A stretch of DNA of 64,000 bases, taken from positions 18,410,386-18,474,385 of the forward strand of contig NC_052481.1 in the NCBI RefSeq assembly GCF_009730915.1, written 5' to 3'. The notes beneath the pieces are model-generated. The model worked only from the letters and a program-made list of their open reading frames with translations, did no database searches and had not been told where the DNA came from. Shown here piece after piece: positions 9,415 to 23,024 of this stretch (positions within the stretch are counted from its first letter, which is position 1; each line of letters opens with the position of its first letter). The stretch is from Dioscorea cayenensis subsp. rotundata (lineage: Eukaryota > Streptophyta > Magnoliopsida > Dioscoreales > Dioscoreaceae). The translations under genes and the position numbers were made by a program.

Positions 9415-10390
9415 TTTTCTCTAACTCTCTCTAATTCTCTATGTCTCATCAAAGAAATAAGCTTGCTTCTGTGCCCATATACCATACCCATACCATATAT
9501 ATATAAATACATACACCAACTAGAAGAATATATATATATATATTGATTTTGATTAATATTAAACAAATTACCAGAGTATGAACTCAAATAAAAAAATAAT
9601 TTAATATTCATATGAATGTGTTTTAAATTAGTCCAGGGCCAACAATTTTTTTGGTCCATTACAGATTCAAATTTTTGGACGAGCTGAATGAGAGCATAAG
9701 TCGATTACACTAAAGTATTAATTTTTTATTTATGCATATTTTTAACGTGATTTATTTATTTGTTATTTAAAAAATTAGGAAGATAAATCACTCAGTGGAC
9801 AATTTATTTTTATTATTATTTTTATTATTAATTTATTATTAATTTTTTTATACACAACGATTAGAACATGAAACAACTTGTTTAAGTGACTGGATTCTCC
9901 ATGATTAGAATATTAAATATTGTTCATTCACTATTCACATGTCCCTTGTGCGAGGATGTTGGTTTCTTCTCTTTAGGATTGTCTGGTATAGGAGATTTAT
10001 TAACTCGATTTAGTCCACATGATATGACTTTAATCACTTGAAGTGACACAGAGTTAATAAATCCCTAAATTGGTCGTTAAACCATTGTAACTGATATACC
10101 GCCGTATGTGCCAGTCTTTTGACACCCTTTTATGAGATGGTACTTGTCACTTTTATTTAAAAAAAAACATAAAAATATATTATATAATCATACCTTTATA
10201 TATAGGAGTTAATATTTTATTTTCCTCTCAAATTATATATACAGAGAGAGAGAGAGAGAGATTCAAATGTTGATTGGTTGCAAAAATCTTTGCAGGGCAC
10301 GTGACCAGGGGGTTGGGGTATTTTAGACTTGCATAGCTTCAACCAAGCCCTTTTGGGCAAATGATGATGGAAATTTTGTTTGGACCCCAA
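9415..10390. other. AT-rich intergenic stretch upstream of the bHLH pseudogene
   Basis: No coding potential beyond short chance frames. It would have held the bHLH promoter and 5' UTR. It contains TA-rich microsatellites near 9500 and 9527 and a (GA)n run at 10241-10260. No convincing TATA box can be chosen. Confidence 0.6.
10241..10260. repeat. (GA)n microsatellite
   Basis: Ten GA units upstream of the LINE remnant. Noted only as a variable simple repeat. Confidence 0.9.
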
Positions 10391-10724
10391 CTAGTGTGGC
10401 GCGAAGGTTATCCAATTCAATTATAGTTTATCCCGTTGGAACTTATTCCCTAGGCTGACTAGGGAGAATCTCTTTCTTCTGGAAAGGGCGTCTAGTTGTC
10501 TTCCGGCCTTCAGAATGTGTATTCTGCATGTGTTATATTCGAGAAATGAAACCTTATTTTGGAAATATCGTTGGTTTAACGGTATGGCACTGATGAATCT
10601 GTGGCCGGATAAATTCAGAGCAAATCGGACTCAAAATAGCATGGTCCAGGAGCTTTGCCATTTATTTGGGGAGGCCCCATTTAGCGAGATTCAAGATACT
10701 TGGCAGTATCGAGATTGTCTTGGA

Positions 10725-11071
10725 TTCATTTCACTGGTGCCCACAAATGTTTATAACTTATATCGTTGTGGTCACAAATGTTTTTTTTATAACCGATGGC
10801 TACATAACTTTTCTCCGGTAGCACCCATGGCCATAAAGGCCTGTTTGGAGGTTGTTTCTGGTGACTTGGCTGATGTGGAACCCTCCACATCAGCCAAGTC
10901 ACCGGAAATAGCCCCTCCACGTCAACCAAGTCACCAGAAATAGCCTCCAAACAGTCTTTTACGACCACGGGTGCTACCGGAGAAAAGTTATGTGGCCATC
11001 CGATTACAAAAAAAATATTTGTGGCCATAGCGATATAAGTTACAGACATCTATGACCACTAGTGAAATGAA
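10725..11071. mobile_element. Foldback (long inverted repeat) element inside the LINE
   Basis: The left arm starts ttcatttcactggtg and the right arm ends cactagtgaaatgaa; the arms are inverted copies along most of their length. The centre is a perfect 19-bp palindrome with a 4-base loop (gtgacttggctgatgtgga, accc, then its complement at 10884-10902). The right arm has an extra tandem copy of about 35 bp (the ccaagtcacc/agaaatagcc block occurs twice). No transposase or clear target duplication was found. The element interrupts LINE coding sequence, so it is younger than the LINE. A related copy lies at 15359-15614. Confidence 0.7.
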
Positions 11072-11222
11072 GCCGAATCGTCTTCAGATTCTTGGGGGAG
11101 AGCAGGGGACAGAAGATATGGATGTTAACGGGGAATGGTGTTTTTTCAGTAAAGTCATTTTACAATTTTTTAAATGATGGTGGGTTGCACTGCCCAGCGG
11201 TTAAGTTCTTCTAGCGTAATTC

Positions 11223-11702
11223 TTGCCCACGGAAATCACTCTCCTTAACTGGCTTACTTGGAAGAATAAAATTCTTACGCTGGAGAACCTCGAGATTAGA
11301 AGATGCAACAAGCTCCCCACGGCTACATGTGTGATGTGTCATTCGGGGACTGAGTCTGCTAATCATTTGGGAAAATTATTTCTGTTATGCCCCTTCGTGA
11401 AAATTATTTGGGATTACTTCTCTCATATCCTGGGGTTGCCTGCGCCACAGCAGGAGATGAGCTCTCTTTGGGGCTTGTGGAGATCGCTAGTGCGACCTTC
11501 ACTTAAAGCCATGAGCGACTTAGTTGTCAAAGCAATTGTGTGGAATGTATGGCTTGCTAGAAATGACTGTATTTTCAATGCTAATGCCATATCTGCTCAG
11601 GTTATTTTACTGAAAGTTGATTGCATGCTTTTATCTTGGTTCTCAGCTGTCCCAAATGCCACAAAAGGAGAAGTTGGTAGATTCCATGACAACCATACGT
11701 AG
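11223..11702 (+). pseudogene. LINE zf-RVT region, fragment
   Basis: An open stretch of 159 residues encodes the C-terminal zf-RVT domain of a LINE reverse transcriptase: a Cys/His cluster (CVMCHSGTESANH and FLLCPF) then IWDYFSHILGLP and VWLARNDCIF, both commonly found in plant LINE ORF2 tails. It lacks the RT domain, and the frames upstream are disrupted. It has no independent start worth proposing. Confidence 0.75.
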
Positions 11703-11973
11703 AAGTCTGGACTTCATTGGACCTCGTGTGGAGAGCCCAGGTGGGGCTTCACTGGAGCCTCAGGTACAGACACGAGTTAGCGACATCCTGACAGTTTGGG
11801 AGGGGGCCCCTCTTTCTCGCAGGGAGCTTGGTTTGTTTTCTTTGGTTCTCTGCTTTTGTTGTACCATTCCTAGTGGTTTTTTGTTTTGTTGTCTCGTCTT
11901 TTGGCTCTTTGTAGTATGTTTGTACTGTTCTGATTTTAAATGGAAGTAGTTTATCCACCTTTTCAAAAAAAAA

Positions 11974-13380
11974 ATTCAAAAAGTTGCAATGCAATTTTGA
12001 TTTAAATTGATTTGAATTATAGTGGTTCTAGTTGTAGCACTAGCAATACTATTATGATATTATTTTCTTTTATTAATTCATGAATTATTCTTAATAATTT
12101 TTTTAAGGTAGGAACCAAATAATCTAAATTTGAGTTAAAAACCAAATTAATAAAAATATTTAAGATTTTTAAAAAAAAAAACATATCAACCAATATTAAT
12201 CAAATCAAATTCTCATAACTCCAAATAATAATTTTCTCAAAAAGAGAAAACTCAAAAACTCTCTTTCTAAATACAAACTTGGGGAATTAGAATCACAACA
12301 CACTCCCACAAAAAATAATACCTCCAAATTAAGCCATCATTGCGGTGCAAAAGAAGAAGATCTCTTCTATATTAATGACTTGACTTTTTAAGACATTAAA
12401 CCACCCAATTAATGACTTGACTTTTGTATGACATTAAACAAGTCATTAATTGGTACAAAAGTCAAGTCATTAAATGGGTCTACATGAATAACTTATCTTG
12501 CTTATCATCATCAATACATGATTTCTATTTTACATCATTAACTATCAAAAAATATGAAAAAAAAAAAAGACAGAGTACTGCATTATTCCTTGTTGATACA
12601 TGACTAGAAGTTTGTCATGGTTGTACAAACACGGGAGGATTTTTTAATGGCAATTTGAGATGGAGGAAGACAGGTTTGACCCACAGATTATGTCCGGTAT
12701 GAAAAAAGATAGGACCTTGTCAGGTTATTTCTTCATCGTGATTAATAGAAGAAGTTAAATATTGCAGGGGTCACGGTAGTCAATAATGTTTGGTTGTTTT
12801 GTTGGTATTTGTAAGAAGACAATAGAGAGAAAGAAAGAGAAAGGTTGTTGAAAAGGGAATGTATGTATTCATTGAATGGTAAGTATTTATTGAGGATTGA
12901 ACATAGTCTCTGGTTCTTTCTAAGATTTTTTGTTGGAGACTTGGATGTTGATGGATAAATATTCACGAGTTGTTGTTTTGATGATGTTGGAAAGAGGTGG
13001 TGTCACTGTAATTTTATTTTATTTTTATCTTTAAAAATTTTTCTTCTTTTTATTATAGTGAGTGAATATTATATCAGAATGTTGAACGTTAAAAATAAAT
13101 ATACTTAAATGATGGAGATAAAAATGTTAGAATATATGGCAGGACTTATTTGAGAGGATCTATTGAGAAAGGAATTTATTTGAAATATATTACAATTGTA
13201 TATATCCTTAAATTACTGGTTGATGGCACATAAGACAAGTGAAATTTTTTATTTGGTGGAGGGTAGAAGAAGAAAAAAATAAAATAAAACCTAAAAAGTG
13301 TTTAACGTGATTGGCTTTAGTTTATCTATTTTTGGCTCTTAGTAATGGAATACGCTTAAGAAAAAGCATTCAGACAATTA
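11974..13380. other. AT-rich intergenic stretch
   Basis: No gene is supported. The region is low-GC with A and T runs, the inverted repeat at 12402-12479, and short chance frames only. Confidence 0.6.
12402..12479. repeat. Short inverted repeat
   Basis: Arms of about 26 bp (cacccaattaatgacttgac, continuing to 12428) and its near-complement at 12454-12479 flank a 25-base spacer. The inner bases (aagtcattaatt) also pair with the left arm. A partial direct copy of the same motif lies at about 12372. It could be a small MITE relic or just a hairpin-prone repeat; no flanking duplication was found. Confidence 0.55.
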
Positions 13381-13390
13381 TTTTAAATAA

Positions 13391-14803
13391 AGGATTTTTA
13401 AATGCATACCTTTGTAAAATCATGAATTTACTTAAATACCCTAAAAAAATGATATTTGCTTGTATACCCCTACAAATCAATTATATTTGCTTATATGCCC
13501 CTATGGTTAAGTTGACTTTTAATGGTGTTAAATCAATAGATGGAATAAGGGTAAATTACCAAAATGGGTTTGCTTATATACCCATCTAATTTTTTTTTTC
13601 TTATTTTGTAGATATTACTCATTTATTCAACAAATAACCATTATGAGTTTGTTAATATACCCATCAAATTTTGTTATTATATTTTATAGACTTTAAATTA
13701 TTTAAATTATAGATAACCAATGTAATTTTTTTATATACGTTTTAGTTATTTTTAAAAATTATTAAAATCATGAATTTTTGAATAAATTCATATGTTTGAA
13801 AGTTTTTACAAACATCTCTAAAATAATTTTACATTATCACATGCTCTTTACAAACACAACCTAAAAATAGGTCAAAAATTACGACAAGTAACAATATATT
13901 ACAAATAATTTCATACACCTAATCAAAATATAATCACATATGAAATTTATAAGAAAGAAGTCCAATAATTTTTTTTTGAACATCCATCCAATATCAAGTT
14001 TTTTGCCATCAAGTTCTCTAAAGGACATAAATTTTTTGAACAAACAATTTTCCCGTAAAATTCTTTAAAACAAATTACATCCAACACCAACTTTTTTAAC
14101 ATCAACTAAAATAAAAATCCACTAATCCAATAGTGTGGTGGAGGATCCAATTAGTACAGTAGTTGTTGGTGTTTGGCTTGCCGACCATGAACACGATTGG
14201 GAGGTTCTCTGAGTAAGTTTCGGCTAGCGTTGATCACGTTGAGACCTCTAGCTGTCAAGGTAATGGCACATGCGCAAATGCCACGGCGTCGGATGTAGCC
14301 GGTTCTCTGAGTAAGTTTCGGCTACAACGTTGATCACGTTGAGACCTCTAGCTGTCAAGGTAATGGCACATGCGCAAATGCCACGGCGTCGGATGTAGCC
14401 GGTTTGATATGTTTCAGTAGGGTTATGTTGAAACCTCCATGGATGGCATAGATGTCTTTGACGCCGATTTGAAAGAGCTGACGAATGAGATGGCGTGGCT
14501 TGAAGGGATTGGTGAGAAGGGAACCTCAAAAAATAGCAGCTAAGTGGTTGAGAAGTCTGGGACTTTTTTTTTGGTGGCTTAGGTTAGATGATGTTAAGGA
14601 TAATTGTGTAATTTTGTTAAGTTGGGTTAAGTTGGAACTATGGTTAATTTCATTAACCCTAACGATGGGTAATGGTAACTAACGGCAGGGATATATAAGT
14701 AAAAAAAGTTAGTTTTATGGGGATATGCAAGTAAATAATATTTTTTTATGGGAGGGTATTTAAGTAATTTTATGATTTTGCAAGGGTATGCAAGCAATTT
14801 TTC
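13391..14803. mobile_element. Mutator-like TIR element (about 1.4 kb, non-autonomous)
   Basis: Long terminal inverted repeats: the left end (aggatttttaaatgcatacc, then taaaatcatgaatttactt) is matched by the complement of the right end (gaaaaattgcttgcatacc, then gcaaaatcataaaattactt). Similarity extends about 120-180 bp inward. The direct repeat TTTTAAATAA flanks both ends (13381-13390 and 14804-14813), consistent with the 9-10 bp target duplication of Mutator elements. No transposase frame is present. The middle (about 14130-14560) is clearly richer in G and C than its surroundings and may be captured host sequence, as in Pack-MULEs; I do not recognise its source. MULE assignment is inference from ends and duplication. 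Confidence 0.72.
14203..14400. repeat. Tandem duplication of a ~99-bp GC-rich unit
   Basis: Copy 1 (14203-14300) and copy 2 (14301-14400) are identical except around ggctagcg versus ggctacaacg. Each contains the block cacatgcgcaaatgccacgg. The near-identity shows a recent event inside the interior of the Mutator-like element. The minus-strand frame crossing both copies is a result of the duplication, not evidence for a gene. Confidence 0.9.
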
Positions 14804-15358
14804 TTTTAAATAATTGGTACTAGTGGCTTATTGATGTACCAATGTGTAAATTTATTTGAATAGATTATTATAGAAGGGTATTTTAAAGCCCAATTTAGAA
14901 ATAATATATAATAACTTTTTATGTATGTTATTTTAAATCTTAAAAGAAAATAATTACAAACGTTTATGTAATAAAAGTCATAATTTTGATTTTAAAATTG
15001 TTTGTTTTTAATTTAGTGCTTCCTTCGTTCCGGAAGTATCAATAATTAAAATTTATCTACATTATTTTATTATGTTGCTAAGTGCGTGGGTATATATTTA
15101 ATGGTTTTGCTTAATGATTATAATTTTTTTAAAAAAAATTAGTTTAAAATTTTGTAATTCAAAGTAGAATTTGTTTGTTTTCTATGAAAATCCAATGTTT
15201 TTTTCATTTATAAAGCATGAACAAGCTACAAATCACAGGTACATATGTAATAGTAAAATTAAACTTTTAACACACATGTTTTATTGTAGAAAACTGATAT
15301 TTTTTACAAGGTACTCATACCAATAGAGCAGTGGTCATTTCATTCATAGGTAAAAATA

Positions 15359-15614
15359 TTTGCACTTTATAATATTATGGCCTTAAAAAATTTTTGTCAC
15401 ATAAATACTACTTAATTTTTCTTCTGTTACACGTGAGACCATAACGGCCCTTTTTAAGGTTGTTTTTAGTGAGTGTGTTGATGTGGTGCTGATATGGTGC
15501 TGGAAACCACTTTAGAACAGGTCATTATGACCTCAGGTGTAACTGAAAAAAAATTAAGTGATTTTTATGTTAAATTTTTTTTTTTAATGGTTGTAGTGTT
15601 ATAAAATAGAGCAA
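15359..15614. mobile_element. Second member of the foldback family
   Basis: The left arm (ctttataatattatggcc, and ctacttaatttttcttctg) is complementary to the right arm (ttaagtgatttttatg, then gttgtagtgttataaaatag). The centre contains ggttgtttttagtgagtgtg followed by ttgatgtgg, close to ggttgtttctggtgacttgg followed by ctgatgtgg at the centre of the element at 10725-11071. The two are therefore diverged members of one family. No coding capacity; target duplication not resolved. Confidence 0.6.
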
Positions 15615-18129
15615 GATGCCATTGGATCAAATGTATTGTTTTAGTTTTCTAAATAAAAATATGTTTTATTTCAATACTTGCCTTTTAGAGATGCACTTTA
15701 TTTTATTTCTTTAACTAGTGTTGACTCATAATAGTGCAACACGTGTCTGACATACCAGTTGCCCTATTTTAGTTTGAAAAGACCAAAAAATAAAATTATT
15801 AAATATAAATCAAAATTAACATATTTATTTTAAAGACAAAAATTAACAGAGGGCCATCAGTAACTTTTAGCCTAAAATTAGATTTACCGATCTTGGAAAT
15901 GTGATAAAATTTGAAATTTTTTATTTTTATTAGAATCAATTTTACATAACTTACATCCAACAAATTTTTTTATGATCACAATTTATTATTACTTAAAACA
16001 CAATTATAATAACTAAATAAAACTATTGTTTCGTCTTTTTAAACAAGTGTAACAAATACAATTATAGTAGGGTGCACTCACACAAGACATAATATGGTTT
16101 ACTCATACACTCTCATTTAACTGATTCAGAAATTGGATTGTAAATCTACTTTATACAATTAGAGACTCATGACAACATTATATTCAACACATTTTAAACC
16201 TAAATAATAAATCTAAACAACAAAATTATGCAAAATAAATCTCAGCCCAGTGCCACAGTATCAAAGACTCTTTGGCCTATTGTTATAATAATTAAACTGT
16301 CATTTTATATTTAGTGCTACATTTTAAAATATATACGCTAAATCAAACAACTTAAATTATTCGACTGTAGCAGAAGGCTTGACACTGCATCCAAGTCTAG
16401 TTTCATCCAATCGTCTACCGGGTCATCTAGACTTTAAAACAAATATTTTCCTTTTATTTTATTTGTTTAAAAAATATGAACAAACAATATTTATATAAAA
16501 AAATATTATAACACCTTCTCACTATCAATATAGTGCTGTAAAAACTGAATCATTTACTTTGTTATAATTTCTAATATTTTTTTTAATCATGAGATAGAGA
16601 GAGGATGGATCTTAATTTAAAAAAAAATGATCATTTGCAGGATATAGACAAGAATTAAGCACTTATTGGATAAGAATAATTGCTGTAAGGGTACACATTT
16701 GTAGGGCTTGAGATCCGGGATTAGACTAGAGATATGCATATAAAGAAGCAAACAAAAGAAAGCTCCATCACTCTAGTTTGGATGTCATCCATCTCTAATA
16801 TAATAAGTGGAATATCCATTAGATTCTTCATGTAAAGTGTAAGAGAATGCTAAAAAGTGTTAATCTATTTTAGTATATAAGCATAAACATAGGAAAGAAA
16901 CAAAGCAAAGAAGACAAAACTCTGTTGCTTAAAAGAAAACCTCAAACTTAATTTAGGTGACTTCTTTATCTAGGCTGTTTACTATTACTATATCATGTTC
17001 AGACTGTGAGATACTTCACAGAGACTAAGATACAAGAGGAAGAAGACAGCAGACGGACTAAGATAAGTCAATTGGTTGGACTGTTGGACAAGGAGCATGT
17101 GTTGAAAACTTCTAAACTGAAAATAATCTCATAGTAATTTTTATTTGTTATTGTTCCTCAAATCTCTGGGGAGGATGTCCAGGGTTGCAGGCTTGCAGCA
17201 AGTTTCATTTTCATATAGCCCAGAAAATTCAAATTGTGATCATTAGGTATAGCTGATTAATTTTAAGGGGCTAAACTTATAGGGGGAAAAAAGTTACCTA
17301 TGTATTCAACCTAATAAATAATTAGTTAATGAATGGGGGATTATCACTTTTTTGCAATAACAAATCTTAAATAAATACAAACAAAAATAATAAAAACAGT
17401 GCTACTTTCATAGTGTCGTATGATTACCCTTAGTCCCAAATAAATTATGGACTAATTTTGATATCATAGGGAATTAAACACTAGCTGATCGTGTTGACGT
17501 GAAACTCTATTAAAAGACTATAGTTTTACACTATTTTGTTGTTGATGAATAAAATGGTCTTTGATATTCTGGCTCAAAGGTAAACAAATAATTTTTGAAA
17601 TTCTAACTTGGATCATCGTGTTTAAACAAATGAACTCTAATATTTTGTTTTTGTTATAGTAAATTGGGATGGCATATGTTTTGGACTGTTTGATAGATCG
17701 TATTTTCATTAAATTACTTTGATTTCTTGTTGTATTATTTTGATAGATCATATTTATGTTAACTTAGTTTGATTTCTAGCTATATTATTGAGATGCTTGC
17801 AATGTTACATTAGTTGTATTTGTTTCTAAATTTTTTTTACATCTACATAATCCTAATATTTTTAATGATTGCTTACTAGGAGTATGTAAATTAGCAGGGT
17901 TGTTGAATAAAAGTTGACTATCATTTTCTTTGTAGACTTGAAACTTCATTTTATTTATCTTGAATAATTTTGTAACTTCAAACCCCAATTATTTTGTTAT
18001 TGAACTAGTTATCATATGTCAACGTAGGTTGTTTTAAGACCGGTTTTGAGATGCATGCTTACTAAGTTTTACCTAATGGCTATATGCCACCGTTTATTGG
18101 CACACTGAGTTCAAAGCTTGACATATATT

Positions 18130-18415
18130 CTTCAAATTAATTAAGACTATAATTAGAATTTATGTAAATAAGAGATATCTTCTAACAATAGGGTAGTATA
18201 CACTTAAATTTGACACATAATATTCTTTTCCTAACTACCCTGAATATGTATTTTTTAAATTTATTAAGATTATAATTAGGATTTATATAAATATGTGATA
18301 TCTTCTAACGATAGGGTAGTATACGACTCAGAATCAAATCAATGATTCTTTTCCTAGCGGTCCTGAATATATATTTTTTTCAAATTAATTAATATTATAA
18401 TTAGAATTTCTTTAA
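18130..18415. repeat. Diverged tandem repeat, unit about 122 bp
   Basis: The block tcttctaacaatagggtagt at about 18179 recurs as tcttctaacgatagggtagt at about 18301. In each case aaattaattaagattataat-like sequence lies upstream and ttcttttcctaac/gcggtcctgaatat downstream. A third, partial unit follows to about 18415. Copies differ at many positions, so the duplication is old. No function is apparent. Confidence 0.75.
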
Positions 18416-19289
18416 ATTTTAAGTTTTTTAAAGAAAAAATTGTATAAACTATATTTATTTTAAAAAAAATAGTACAAACCGACCATAATAACAACAGTAC
18501 AAATAGACAACAACGGTATGAATACTAACTTATTTATTTACTAATAGATATTAATGTTGTGCTAACGTTATAAATCGTTTAAATAAATACATTTTATATT
18601 TAAAAAATAGTTAAGATCATTGTGATTATATGGATAAAATACTTAATAAATGAATATTTTAAATTTACTTTTTACAAAAAATGAATTGTGGGGCCTGAAA
18701 ACAAAAAAAAAATTTAAGATTTAAAGATTATAATTATTTGAATGAGATTATTAATAAATGAAAATTTAAGCATAATTTAAAACAAACATAATTTTGACAA
18801 AAGGTTCCCAAAATTAAGCTTCACAGAACTGTACATGTACTAGTATTACAAATAAGACCTGAGGCCAAGTAAAAACTAATGTACTTCTGAAACAAAAGTT
18901 TCCAATTTTACCATGCCTAGCTAAGTATGCAAGTTTATCATCATTCTAGAACTACAGAAAGACTTGAACTAGATAGAGTCACTAAATTATACAATGAAAT
19001 ACTGTAGTAAAATTAACCAATATTATGGAACTATATATTATCTAAAGTACATTTAATTCAAACCATGTAGATGTATTCCCAGAATTCTGGGCATATTCAA
19101 TGACAACTGTGGATGTACTATCATTGTCACTCACATGAACTTCCTTCACAAACTAGCTCAACTTCTCATAGAAAAGAAGACCATTGATAGAGAGGAATTA
19201 ATTCATGATCCTGTTCATTGATGGCAAAACTGAAATCTATGTAGGAAATTAAAATGTACGTAGTAGCTCACAAATTTAATATTCATATT

Positions 19290-19395
19290 CACATTTATCT
19301 ATATGCACCAACAGTTAGAGAATATTATTCACAGTTATCTATATGCACCAACAATTAGAGAATATTATTCACAGTTATCTATATGCAACAATCAA
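19290..19395. repeat. Short tandem repeat, unit about 43 bp
   Basis: The unit ttatctatatgcaccaacag followed by ttagagaatattattcac occurs about two and a half times, the last copy partial (ttatctatatgcaacaatc). It produces a short repetitive open frame on the plus strand that I do not regard as a gene. Confidence 0.8.
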
Positions 19396-19904
19396 AATAG
19401 AAAGAAAAAAAAAACCAAAAAACTGATGCATCAAAATGATGAAGTCATAGGTGTTTCTGATGCAAAGATTTACTGCAGTTCAATTTTGGCTTTTGGCAAA
19501 TGTGGAAATGTGATGCTGCTGTACACCTTGTGTGGAGAAAGGTCAAGTGCGTCATCAGTTATCTCGCTTTCGACCACTCGGAAAGCATGAGAATTTAATT
19601 GGTTTTTTTGAGTCTCCTTTGATGGTGGGGGATGGTCCCTGCATCAAATGTGACAAAGCATCAAATCTCACTAATTTCAGGATAAAATTGGGAAGGTTAT
19701 TGGTTAAATTCCAAGCATATAAAATACAAACACACTGCACACAGCAGATAGAGCCTCGCTCAAAAATTAAAATTGGGAAGGTTATGGGTTATATACAAAT
19801 TGCAAGCTTACATCATGCTTCACAAGAATTGCATTATTTAAAAAAGGAAAAAAGAAAAATCCCGCACTGGTAACAAAGATATAAAGATATCAAAAATGAA
19901 ATCA

Positions 19905-22884
<2,980 letters not shown>

Positions 22885-23005
22885 CGATGCGGATTTGGGG
22901 GTTTGGGGGAGTGGGAGGGAGCGTTAGGAACCGAGATGATCTCTGTTCTTGTGAAAATCGAGAAGATGATCACTGGCATTGTCTAAATGCCTCTAATCAG
23001 TTCAT

Positions 23006-23024
23006 GCTTTTATAGCCCACGTGG
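23006..23024 (-). promoter_or_regulatory. TATA box with adjacent G-box upstream of the BSK-like gene
   Basis: On the minus strand CTATAAAAGC (23015-23006) is preceded directly by CCACGTGG, containing the palindromic G-box CACGTG at 23018-23023. A start site about 25-30 bases downstream would lie near 22980, giving a 5' leader of about 100 bases before the MGCC ATG. G-boxes are bound by bHLH and bZIP factors; actual binding is inference. Confidence 0.6.

Larger units (their letters stand above)
10400..11973 (+). mobile_element. LINE (non-LTR) retrotransposon remnant, 3' end
   Basis: The 3' end of a plant LINE ORF2. LFWKYRWFNGMALMNLWPD (from about 10550) matches the segment just after the RT domain. 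The zinc-finger-like zf-RVT region follows at 11223-11702 (LNWLTWKNKILTLENL, then CVMCHSGTESANHL and LFLLCPF). The tail ends in an A-run at about 11965-11973, typical of a LINE 3' end. The frame is broken between the two parts, and a foldback element (10725-11071) is inserted in it. The RT catalytic domain and the 5' part are absent. The left limit is approximate. Confidence 0.8.
14814..19904. other. Long AT-rich intergenic region
   Basis: About 5 kb without a supportable gene. It holds a foldback element (15359-15614), a diverged ~122-bp tandem repeat (18130-18415), a ~43-bp tandem repeat (about 19296-19395) and many A/T runs. Open frames are short and have no recognisable protein. Confidence 0.6.

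Noticed and set aside
14248..14529. Minus-strand frame with repeated RRRGICACAITL-like segments
   Set aside because: It arises from the 99-bp tandem duplication inside the Mutator-like element; no recognised protein.
19303..19590. Plus-strand frame with repeated YAPTIREYYSQLS
   Set aside because: Produced by the 43-bp tandem repeat; the remainder shows no recognisable protein.
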